Shown here: positions 1 to 6,960 of the stretch, piece after piece | How the letters are laid out: every line of letters starts with the position of its first letter | Numbering within the stretch: position 1 is the stretch's first letter | Assembly: GCF_001905885.1 (NCBI RefSeq) | Contig: NZ_LIYH01000008.1 | Location: forward strand, 346,413-410,412 | Source of the DNA: Streptomyces sp. CB03234 | GTDB taxonomy: Bacteria > Actinomycetota > Actinomycetes > Streptomycetales > Streptomycetaceae | DNA: 64,000 bases | Reading direction: 5' to 3' | Program-made: the position numbers and the translations under genes | Notes under the pieces: generated by a model | What the model saw: only the letters and a program-made list of their open reading frames with translations | What the model was told of the DNA's origin: nothing | The model's database searches: none

Positions 1-185
1 TCGGCTCCCATTTCCCGTTTCAATGCGTCATGAATCGGCCTGGCCACGCCGTAGGACATCTCGGCCACCCACGCGCCTATCGCGCCCGGATATTTCGCTG
101 CCAGAAGTGAAATCGGCCCGATACGTGACCGGATACCGGGCGGCGGAATCGCTTCTTCGATGGACAGTGGGTGGTCTGAATTCAT
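1..185 (-). CDS. partial CDS of unknown function, cut by the left window edge
   Basis: An open frame starts at an ATG at 185 and reads leftward off the window, giving 61 visible residues that begin MNSDHPLSIEEAIPPPGIRS. It starts 6 nt after the stop codon of the galE-like gene, with GGTGA just before the ATG, so it looks translationally coupled and would be the next gene of the leftward operon. Codons end mostly in G or C, although several A/T-ending codons occur near the start, as in galE's own end. I do not recognise the family from 61 residues. It could be a sugar-modifying enzyme by position, but that is only inference. Confidence 0.5.
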   Translation of the reverse strand, partial: MNSDHPLSIEEAIPPPGIRSRIGPISLLAAKYPGAIGAWVAEMSYGVARPIHDALKREMGA

Positions 186-191
186 GTCACC

Positions 192-1205
192 TTACGCCTG
201 GGGATCCGTACCGATAATGGAATCACGCTTCTCGAACCAGGTGAGGGAATCCCTGATGCCCTCTTCGAGGGAATGGCTCGGGCGCCAGTCGAGCAGTTCG
301 GCGGCCCGTTCGCCGCGGGAGAAGGCGCCGGCGCTGTCGCCGGGGCGGCGCCCGGTCTCCACCGACGGCAGCGGCGCGCCCGTCACGGTCGCGAAGGCGT
401 CGAGGAGCTCCCGTACGGTGGTGCCGGTGCCCGTGCCCAGATTGATGACCCGGTAGGTCGTACGGGGCTCGGACGGGAACAGCGAGTCGAAGCGGCGCAG
501 CGCCTGCACGTGCGCCCGCGCCAGGTCCCACACGTGGATGTAGTCGCGGATGCCGGAGCCGTCCCGGGTGGGCCAGTCGACGCCGGTGATCTGGAACGTC
601 TCGCCCAGCCGGTGCGCCTCGATCATCTTGCCGAGCGCGTGCGTGGGCCGGCGCACCTGGAGTCCCGTGCGCATCTTCGGGTCGGCGCCGATGGGGTTGA
701 AGTAGCGCAGGGAGACGACGTTCATCTCCCCGGTCGAGCTGATGTCCTCGAGCGCCGTCTCGAACAGCGCCTTCGTGCGGGCGTAGGGGCTCAGCGGGGC
801 GAGCGCCGAGTCCTCGTCGACGGCGAAGTCCGTGCCCGTGGCGTAGATGGAGGCGGAGGAGCTGAAGATGAGCCGGTGGCAGCCGTTGCGGGCGAGGTGT
901 CCGAGGAACGTGATCCCCTTGGCCACGTTCTCCGTGTAGTAGCGCAGCGGCTGGGCGACGGATTCGGGGACGACGATGAGCGCGGCGCAGTCGACGACGG
1001 CCTCGATGTCCGGATGGGCGGCGAAGATCTCGTCGATGAGATTTCCGTCCGCGATGTCCCCCTCGAAGAATACCCGGCCGGCCGTGAATTCCTTCCGACC
1101 GGTCACCAGGTTGTCGAGAATGACGGGCTCGATGCCTTCGTCGAGGCAGGCGGAGGCGACGGTGCTGCCGATGAAGCCGGCACCACCGGCGATAAGGACC
1201 TTCAT
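192..1205 (-). CDS. galE: UDP-glucose 4-epimerase-like sugar nucleotide epimerase
   Basis: The product is 337 aa, the usual GalE length, and is a cytoplasmic extended short-chain dehydrogenase. The N-terminal Rossmann motif GGAGFIGS binds NAD, and the catalytic set is visible as SSSASIY and the YxxxK in SPYARTKALF. LRYFNPIGA and the later RDYIHVWDLA are typical of the GalE branch. The family interconverts UDP-glucose and UDP-galactose; the exact hexose here is not proven. Its ATG overlaps the stop of the upstream prephenate-dehydratase-like gene by 4 nt (ATGA), which places it in the leftward NRPS-associated operon. It could be a housekeeping galE captured in the operon or a tailoring enzyme that supplies a sugar. 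Confidence 0.88.
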   Translation of the reverse strand: MKVLIAGGAGFIGSTVASACLDEGIEPVILDNLVTGRKEFTAGRVFFEGDIADGNLIDEIFAAHPDIEAVVDCAALIVVPESVAQPLRYYTENVAKGITFLGHLARNGCHRLIFSSSASIYATGTDFAVDEDSALAPLSPYARTKALFETALEDISSTGEMNVVSLRYFNPIGADPKMRTGLQVRRPTHALGKMIEAHRLGETFQITGVDWPTRDGSGIRDYIHVWDLARAHVQALRRFDSLFPSEPRTTYRVINLGTGTGTTVRELLDAFATVTGAPLPSVETGRRPGDSAGAFSRGERAAELLDWRPSHSLEEGIRDSLTWFEKRDSIIGTDPQA

Positions 1206-1894
1206 GAGCGCTCCCTATTGTCCGCGCGGGGTTGTCCGGGTGTGGACCGATTCTTCCCCGTCCAGGATTTTTGCAACAGTGTAGCGGACGCACTTTCCGC
1301 TTCATGGACGGTCGGGACCGGGGCGCTTTTCGGCTCGTACAGACACCACACCATCGTTGGTTGCCAGATGTGCTTGACGTCGAGTTCGCTGTTCTCCTGG
1401 ACGATGTCGAGCGATCCTATGCAGCCGTCCACGAGCCCTTCCACGGCCCATTGGACGGCGATCGGTTTGGCATTGACGTAGCGGGGGACGGCATGCGGTA
1501 CGAATTTACGTGCGAAGGCCGCCGTGGCCGGGTGTATGGCGAGGGAATCCACGGTGTCCAGGGAGGTGGCGCGGGCCCGGTTCACCGCGACGCACATGGG
1601 TTTGGTCGGGCTCTCCCAGGTGGCCACCAGACGTATCCGGTCGTAGTTCCGGAAGTGCATGTCCACCCAGCTGTCCACCAGGGTGTGTTCGTCACGCTCC
1701 ACGAACCCGGCCGCGACGAGCACCTGCACGCCCTCGGACAGGCCCAGGTCCATGGCCGCGTTGAAGGAGTCGGCGAGCAGGACGCGGCCGAAATGGCGGG
1801 CCGCCTCCGCGTGCGCGTCCGTACCGGCGGGGCCGAGCGTGGCCACGGTCCCCGTCCGGATGTCCCGCGGCATTCCCCCGAGCGGACTCGGCAT
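1202..1894 (-). CDS. prephenate dehydratase-like (type 2 periplasmic binding fold) protein
   Basis: The product is 230 aa. The opening GTVATLGPAGTDAHAEA resembles the first strand-turn of prephenate dehydratase catalytic domains (LGPxGT), and the length fits that two-lobed fold without an ACT regulatory domain. The usual catalytic Thr-Arg-Phe motif is not obvious, so it may be a binding protein or an altered lyase acting on a chorismate- or prephenate-derived compound. The start at 1894 was chosen because GGGGGAAAG lies just upstream; longer in-frame starts lack a better site. The stop overlaps galE (ATGA), and the gene sits downstream of the PCP-C gene in the same leftward operon. The function within the NRPS pathway is inference only. 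Confidence 0.6.
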   Translation of the reverse strand: MPSPLGGMPRDIRTGTVATLGPAGTDAHAEAARHFGRVLLADSFNAAMDLGLSEGVQVLVAAGFVERDEHTLVDSWVDMHFRNYDRIRLVATWESPTKPMCVAVNRARATSLDTVDSLAIHPATAAFARKFVPHAVPRYVNAKPIAVQWAVEGLVDGCIGSLDIVQENSELDVKHIWQPTMVWCLYEPKSAPVPTVHEAESASATLLQKSWTGKNRSTPGQPRADNRERS

Positions 1895-1977
1895 GTTCTT
1901 TCCCCCCGTGTGTGCTGCTGGTTCTCCATCCGCCGGCCCTCCGGCCGGCGGGTATGGCCCCTGGTGAACGCTCCGGC

Positions 1978-2841
1978 TCATGTCACCGGGCTGGGGCTGC
2001 CCGGCCGCAGGATCCGCAGGGCCAGGCCCCGCGTCTCCTCGGCCGCCGCGAGGCCGATCCGGCCGGTCTCCACCGCGTGGCGTGCCGCGGAGTCGATGTC
2101 CGGCCAGTCGTCGGGCAGGACGTGCCCGGCCGACACGATGTGGGCGACGGCACGGGAGGGGGCGTGAGTGACGGATCGGGCGCGGGTGCCGGATCGGGCG
2201 CGTGAGTCGGCGTCGTACGCGGCCACGAGGTGGGCGAACCAGTCCAGGTACGTGCCCATCAGGCTGCGGGCGACCTGGTTGACGGCCGGGTCCTCCACCT
2301 CGTCCGGGTCCGGATCGCCCGCGTCCTGGGCGAGCGCGGTGCGGATCACCTCGAAGAGGTGGGCCTCGATCCGTTCCATGACGGCGTCGGGACGGCGCGC
2401 GAGGGCGTCCTCGCTCCACCAGTCGGGGAGTTGGGCCCCCTCGTCGTAGGAACGCAGGGCGGCGAGCAGTTCAGCGGCGAGGGTCGCGGCGGTGGAGCGT
2501 TCCGCGTCGAAGAGGAGGAGACGGGTGGCCGAGGTCTGTTCGGCGACGTGCCGGGCCAGCGAGGCCGACATGCAGTAGGCCAGGACCGCGTGGACGGCCC
2601 CCGGCACGTCTCCCGCCCTCTCCAGCGCCCGCCTGGTGTAGGCCTCGGCGGTGAGGTCCCTGGGCAGCGGGCGTGCCAGGAGGTACCGCACGTCGAACCC
2701 GGCGTCCTCCAGGCGCAGGTCGGAGAGGTTCGCCTCGGGACGGTGCCCCGGGTAGTCGAGGACGAGAAGGACGGGCCGCGTGTCCGGCGTGGTCGTCGCC
2801 GTTGTGCCCCTGGTCGTCCGAGGGCTGGGAAGGTGCGCCAT
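1978..2841 (-). CDS. unknown protein of the NRPS operon, possible alpha/beta-hydrolase relative
   Basis: The product is 287 aa and has no confidently recognised family. An N-terminal Thr-rich stretch is followed by VLLVLDYPGHRPEANLSDL and, around residue 90, AVLAYCMSASLARHV. That segment sits where a thioesterase nucleophile elbow would be, but it carries Cys-Met-Ser rather than GxSxG. A hydrophilic C-terminal half contains many Asp/Glu residues. The start at 2841 has AGGA about 10 nt upstream. It lies between the PCP-condensation gene and the dehydratase-like gene, all leftward with short gaps, so it probably acts in the same pathway. A degenerate hydrolase or a partner protein for the condensation domain are both possible. 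Confidence 0.6.
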   Translation of the reverse strand: MAHLPSPRTTRGTTATTTPDTRPVLLVLDYPGHRPEANLSDLRLEDAGFDVRYLLARPLPRDLTAEAYTRRALERAGDVPGAVHAVLAYCMSASLARHVAEQTSATRLLLFDAERSTAATLAAELLAALRSYDEGAQLPDWWSEDALARRPDAVMERIEAHLFEVIRTALAQDAGDPDPDEVEDPAVNQVARSLMGTYLDWFAHLVAAYDADSRARSGTRARSVTHAPSRAVAHIVSAGHVLPDDWPDIDSAARHAVETGRIGLAAAEETRGLALRILRPGSPSPVT

Positions 2842-2909
2842 GAGCTGGTTCCTGAAGTGTGGGTGGGGGGTTGGGTGGGGCCGGGCGGTGAGGAGGGGGT
2901 ACGCGGCCG

Positions 2910-4640
2910 CTACCGGCCGGGTCCGGGCCGGTAGGTCCGCAGCAGGGTGGCGACATCGATGCCGGCCGGGTTCTCGGAGACCAGGGCCACCATCCGGGTG
3001 AAGGTCTCCATGAAGGCCTCGGCGCGTTCGGCGGGCCACACCTCGCGCTCGTACTGGAGGAGCACGGTGGCGCCCACAGCGTCGTTGCCCGGGTGGTGCA
3101 AGTCGTGCACGTCCACCCGTACGGTCACGCCCGCCCGCAGGGCCAGCCGCGCATCGGCGACCGCCGGCTCGACGTCGACGCCGTGCAGAGGGAGGGGCGA
3201 GCCGTCCTCGGCGTCGACCGCCAGGTACAGCCAGGGGCGCCAGCGCTGCTCGAGGTCCCTGTTGAACTGGAGATGCTCCAGCAGCAACGGCAGCGGCACG
3301 GAGTGCGCGAGGCCCGAGGCGACGGACTGCTTCGCGGAGCGGACCACGTCGCCGACGGTCAGCTGTGTGTTGACGCGGAAGCGGTGGATGACCGAGGTGG
3401 CGAACCAGTCGACGTCGTCCTCCCAGCCCGCGGGCCTGCCGGACGTCGGGCTCACCATGCCCGGCACGGTGTGGCCCGCGTCGTCGAGGACGGCCAGCGC
3501 CAGGGCCGCGACGAACCCGCAGAACGGCGTCGCCGCCTCGGCCGCACAGGTCTCGCGCAGCCGCCGCACGGTGGCGGCGGACAGCCGGCCGTGCACCTGG
3601 GCCGCGGTCGTCGGCCACACGTCGGGATCCCGCATGCCCGTGAGCCGTACCTCGGGCAGCGCCTCCAGCGGGTCGAGCCGGCTCCGCCAGTGGGCCAGCC
3701 GCTCCTCCAGTGCGGCGTGGTGCCGGCGCTTCTCCTCCTCCGCCCAGCACCGTGGCGGGAGTTGAGGCAGTGCGGCGTCCTGCGGTGCGCCTGTGACGCG
3801 GGCGTTGTACAGAGCCGCCAGATCCCGGAGCAGGATCGCGAAGGAGTCCCCGTCGCACACCAGATGCTCGGCGGTGACCACGACCGTGGCCGCGTCCTTG
3901 CCGGTGACGAGCACCAGGACCCGCAGCTTCGCCTCGGTGGCCAGGTCGAACAGGGCCGTCCGCTCGGCGGTCACCTCGTCCTCCACCTCCGCCTCGGCGC
4001 CCAGCCGCCGTACCCGGAAGAGGCGGGAGAGGTCCAGCTGGTGGGCATCGAGCCGGTACGCCCGGTGCCGGCCGTGCCGGAGGTCGAGCTCGAAGACCGT
4101 ACGCAGCGCCTCGTGCCGTTCGACGAGCGCGAGACAGGCGGCTTCGAGGCTCGCGGGGTCCAGAGGGCCGTGGATCCGGAACGACGTGGAGACATGGTGC
4201 GGGATGCGCGCTCCGACGGAGTCGGCGTCCCGCTGCAGCCTGCGCAGCTGACCGTACGACAGCGGTACCGGCCGGCGGCCCGCACCGTGCTCCGGCATTG
4301 ACTCCTCGTACCCGCCGGTGGCGCGGGCGTCACGTGGGCCACCGGATGCCGGTGACGCTGCGGCGGCGCCGTCGCGCAGGCGCGCGTCGATGCGCGCGGC
4401 CAGGTCGGCGAAGTCGGCGGCGCCGAAGACGTCCTGGATGTCGACGGCACCGTCCCCGGGCAGTGCCTTCGTCAGGCGCATCACCAGGCGCCCGGCCCGT
4501 ACGGAGTCTCCGCCCAGGGTGAAGAAGTTGTCCGACGCGCGGACCGGATCGTGCCCCAGTACGTCCGCGGCCTGGGCGCGGACCAGGTCCTGGACGGCGG
4601 TCGCGTCGAGCGTGCCGGGACGCGGTCGTTCTGCGTTCAC
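2910..4640 (-). CDS. NRPS-type PCP-condensation didomain protein
   Basis: The product is 576 aa. Residues 10-95 form a peptidyl carrier protein with FFTLGGDSVRA, where Ser46 should carry phosphopantetheine. Residues 125-560 form a condensation domain beginning VPLSYGQLRRL. The core HHxxxDG motif reads EHLVCDG (residues 258-264): the second, catalytic His and the Asp-Gly are present, but the first His is Glu. There is no adenylation domain here; the divergent PCP-TE-A protein may supply it. The carrier-first order is the reverse of a normal module, so the condensation domain may join a substrate on its own PCP to a free amine or alcohol, or be an amide- or ester-forming release enzyme. The gene is the second of the leftward operon, just after the exporter. 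Confidence 0.88.
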   Translation of the reverse strand: MNAERPRPGTLDATAVQDLVRAQAADVLGHDPVRASDNFFTLGGDSVRAGRLVMRLTKALPGDGAVDIQDVFGAADFADLAARIDARLRDGAAAASPASGGPRDARATGGYEESMPEHGAGRRPVPLSYGQLRRLQRDADSVGARIPHHVSTSFRIHGPLDPASLEAACLALVERHEALRTVFELDLRHGRHRAYRLDAHQLDLSRLFRVRRLGAEAEVEDEVTAERTALFDLATEAKLRVLVLVTGKDAATVVVTAEHLVCDGDSFAILLRDLAALYNARVTGAPQDAALPQLPPRCWAEEEKRRHHAALEERLAHWRSRLDPLEALPEVRLTGMRDPDVWPTTAAQVHGRLSAATVRRLRETCAAEAATPFCGFVAALALAVLDDAGHTVPGMVSPTSGRPAGWEDDVDWFATSVIHRFRVNTQLTVGDVVRSAKQSVASGLAHSVPLPLLLEHLQFNRDLEQRWRPWLYLAVDAEDGSPLPLHGVDVEPAVADARLALRAGVTVRVDVHDLHHPGNDAVGATVLLQYEREVWPAERAEAFMETFTRMVALVSENPAGIDVATLLRTYRPGPGR

Positions 4641-4650
4641 GTGCGTGTCC

Positions 4651-5895
4651 TTAGGGTTGGTCCGGCCAGTCGGCGCGGCGCAGCTTCCGCGAAACGGTCG
4701 CCGCGCACAGGGGGATCACAAGAACCAGGCACAGGAGCCCGATCGCGGTGTGGTGCGAGAGGTGGCCCAGCAGCAGGCCGGCCGCGGCACTTCCGAGCGG
4801 ACCCCCTACGGCGAGGACGGTGAAGCTGCCGGAGATGACCCGTCCACGGACGGCGTCGTCCACCTGCTGGAAAACGATGACGTCGATCAGTACGTACAGG
4901 GCCGGCTTCCCCAGCGAGATGAGGAAGAGCAGGCAGAACACGCGCACCGGGGAGGAGGGGAGCAGCAGTGCGGCCGTGACCAGCAGGGAGGTCCACACGA
5001 CGCCGAGCAGGAGCACACCCGGGCGGAACCGGCGGTGCAGTCGGGTCACCAGAGCCGCGCCGGTGAGGTAGCCGATGGCCTCCCCCGACAGTGCCAGGCC
5101 GATGGTGCGGGCGTCGACGCCCTGCTGCTGGAAGTGGTTGATGAGTATGAGGTTGAGCGCGGCGAAGATGAAGTTCTCGATCGTCATCAGTCCCGTGACG
5201 GCGCGCAGGACCGCGTCCCTCCAGACGATCCGGGGGCCGACCGTCGCGCCCTTGAACAGGACCGACGGCCTGAGCCGGCCTGGCTGCTGCCCGGTCGCCG
5301 GCAGCCGGGTCAGGAAGGCGGAGCCCATCGACGCCACGTAGCAGGCCAGCACGGCGACGAAGGGCTGGACCGGCCCCGCCGCGAACAGGAGCCCCGCCAG
5401 CGGCGGCCCGGCGAGCATGGCGATGTTCACCCGTACTTCGTCCTGGCTCAGGGCCTGGCGCAGGTGCTCGGGCGGCACGATGGAGCGCAGCGCCAGGCGC
5501 CGTACGGGCATGCCGATGGCGCCGGAGACGCCGAGCACGGCCGCCGCCGCGAACAGCCCCGCGACGCTCGCCGCGCCCGTGGCCACGGAGGCGAGGACGG
5601 CCGCGGTCGCCAGTGTCCTCAGCGCCTCGGAGGTCAGCAGGAGGTTGCGCCTGCTGAACCGGTCCGCGAGCGCACCGGCCGGTATGCCGAGCAGGACTGC
5701 CGTCGCGGACTGGGTCGCCGCGAGCAGTCCCGCCTGCAGGGGCGACCCGGTCAGGGACAGTGCCAGGAGGGGATACACCAGGAGGGACATCGACGTGCCG
5801 ATGGCACCGACGGTGGTGCCCAGCCAGTAGCTCTGGAACCTCCAGTTGCGGCGGAGGGGAACGAGAGCGGGTGGTGGGGTCGCGAGGTCGGTCAT
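4651..5895 (-). CDS. MFS transporter, probable exporter
   Basis: The product is 414 aa with about twelve hydrophobic segments, typical of a 12-helix major facilitator (MDR/enterobactin-exporter-like subfamily). GALADRFSRRNLLL after helix 2 is the loop 2-3 MFS signature. The start at 5895 (MTDLATPPPALV) was chosen because the in-frame extension to 6207 is Pro/Thr/Ala-rich and not membrane-like. It is the first structural gene of the leftward operon. The cobalamin riboswitch ends about 330 nt upstream of this start, so the transporter may be B12-regulated or may sit downstream of a displaced riboswitch. Export of the NRPS-derived product is the simplest role; uptake or efflux of a corrinoid cannot be excluded. 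Confidence 0.88.
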   Translation of the reverse strand: MTDLATPPPALVPLRRNWRFQSYWLGTTVGAIGTSMSLLVYPLLALSLTGSPLQAGLLAATQSATAVLLGIPAGALADRFSRRNLLLTSEALRTLATAAVLASVATGAASVAGLFAAAAVLGVSGAIGMPVRRLALRSIVPPEHLRQALSQDEVRVNIAMLAGPPLAGLLFAAGPVQPFVAVLACYVASMGSAFLTRLPATGQQPGRLRPSVLFKGATVGPRIVWRDAVLRAVTGLMTIENFIFAALNLILINHFQQQGVDARTIGLALSGEAIGYLTGAALVTRLHRRFRPGVLLLGVVWTSLLVTAALLLPSSPVRVFCLLFLISLGKPALYVLIDVIVFQQVDDAVRGRVISGSFTVLAVGGPLGSAAAGLLLGHLSHHTAIGLLCLVLVIPLCAATVSRKLRRADWPDQP

Positions 5896-6118
5896 GGTCG
5901 ATGGCCTGCCCTCGGGGGCCGGGGGACGAGCAAGACGAACAGCCCCTTCCGGGCGGGTGGTTTGACAGGACGCGGTTCCAACGCCGCGCGCGCCCGGGGC
6001 GGCGGGCACGGTGGGCGCGGTGTGTGTCGCAGTGCGTGTGTGTCGCGGAATGCGTTCGCCGAGGCTTTCGCCGGCCGGGCAGGCAGGCGCTCCGGACGCG
6101 GATGGTTCCGGACTCAGA

Positions 6119-6178
6119 TCACGGTGACCAGGTGCGTCGCGAGAAGCGCCGGTGGCGTGTACTGATGGGTCGAGCCAT
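6119..6178 (-). CDS. putative 19-residue leader peptide between riboswitch and MFS gene
   Basis: The small ORF MARPISTRHRRFSRRTWSP is preceded by a strong Shine-Dalgarno sequence (GAAGGAGG, + strand 6188-6195) about 9 nt before the ATG. It lies about 50 nt after the 3' end of the cobalamin riboswitch and about 220 nt before the MFS gene, all on the same strand. Eight of its 19 residues are Arg, His or Lys. It could be a regulatory leader whose translation affects downstream expression, or the surviving 5' end of a deleted gene. No family is recognised; the call rests on the ribosome binding site and position. Confidence 0.35.
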   Translation of the reverse strand: MARPISTRHRRFSRRTWSP

Positions 6179-6224
6179 GGCGAGATGCCTCCTTCAGGGA
6201 TCTCCACGTCCCCTAAGCGGTCGG

Positions 6225-6372
6225 AAAGAAAGGCGACAGGTCAGTTCCTGACTGTCAGGCGGAGCCTGAGTCACAGTGGCGGGACCGTGCCGGATTCGCA
6301 CCGGCTTCCTGGGCCCTGCCGCCCTGGTGAAGTTGTGTGTTCGCGCGTCGCGGGCCAAAGACCGTGCAAAAC
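6225..6372 (-). ncRNA. cobalamin (AdoCbl/B12) riboswitch
   Basis: Read on the minus strand, the region contains the hallmark core AGGAAGCCGGTGCGAATCCG followed directly by GCACGGTCCCGCCACTGTGA, the conserved centre of cobalamin riboswitches. After a GC-rich hairpin comes a B12-box-like GTCAGGAACTGACCTGTC. Upstream arms around 6330-6372 complete the element. In actinobacteria these RNAs bind adenosylcobalamin and switch off downstream genes for B12 synthesis, B12 transport or B12-independent enzymes. Here the downstream genes are an MFS exporter and an NRPS-type operon, with no B12 gene visible, which is unusual. Exact 5' and 3' limits are approximate. Confidence 0.88.
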
Positions 6373-6960
6373 AAAGGGCGTTGGCCGCGATGGAGCGTCA
6401 CCCTACACGGGTGGGGCCGCGTCAACCGGCTTGCCGTACCCCTGGGGCGGCAAGCCTGCGCGAGCGATGCCAATGCGGCGTCTTCATCGTCGTTTCCCCC
6501 GAAACGGTGGTGTGTACGTGCGGAGCGGTCCTCGTCGACCGATGGTCGCTCGGTCCGGTCGAGACGTGCGACCGCTGTCGGCGCCTCCAGCACGAGCCCG
6601 GCGCTGATCGAAACGTTGCACACTCCTGCCCGATTGTAAAGCGCGTGTGACATCGCTCGCTCAAAGCCCTTGCCGGACAGGGGTGTTCGAACCATCTGCT
6701 AGTGTCCGGCGGGTGTGCCGGGGGCGAGCCGGCCCACCATGAACTGTGCGACGCGTACCGCGCGGAGAGCCGGCTCATCATCAGCCGCACCCGCAGGCAC
6801 GCCCGTCGCAGTGGGTTCCTCCGTACCGCCGTCACTCACGCCCATGGCGAGCGCCGACCGGCGTGCGTATCCGTAGCCGCGGACCGGCCGTAGTCGTAGC
6901 CGGGTTTCTGTCTCCACCCCCATGCCTGATCCGCCCCGTCATCCAAGGGAGTCCCCCACC

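Larger units (their letters stand above)
5896..6960. other. 1.06-kb divergent intergenic region with riboswitch
   Basis: This non-coding stretch separates the leftward MFS/PCP-C operon from the rightward PCP-TE-A gene. It holds the cobalamin riboswitch and the tiny ORF described separately. Between about 6400 and 6960 I see no convincing gene: the longest frame there overlaps the riboswitch and has no family resemblance. The stretch has lower GC than the flanking genes around 6480-6660, as expected for regulatory DNA. A promoter for the rightward gene must lie here, but no well-spaced consensus hexamers were found. Confidence 0.7.

Noticed and set aside
5896..6207. N-terminal extension of the first MFS transporter
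   Set aside because: It is Pro/Thr/Ala-rich, not membrane-like, and overlaps the small leader ORF; the start at 5895 gives a normal MFS N-terminus.
6255..6695. 146-residue frame on the minus strand in the divergent region
   Set aside because: It overlaps the cobalamin riboswitch core and resembles no protein family.
6640..6720. promoter TTGCCG ... TAGTGT for the PCP-TE-A gene
   Set aside because: The spacing between the hexamers is 24 nt, too long for a standard promoter.
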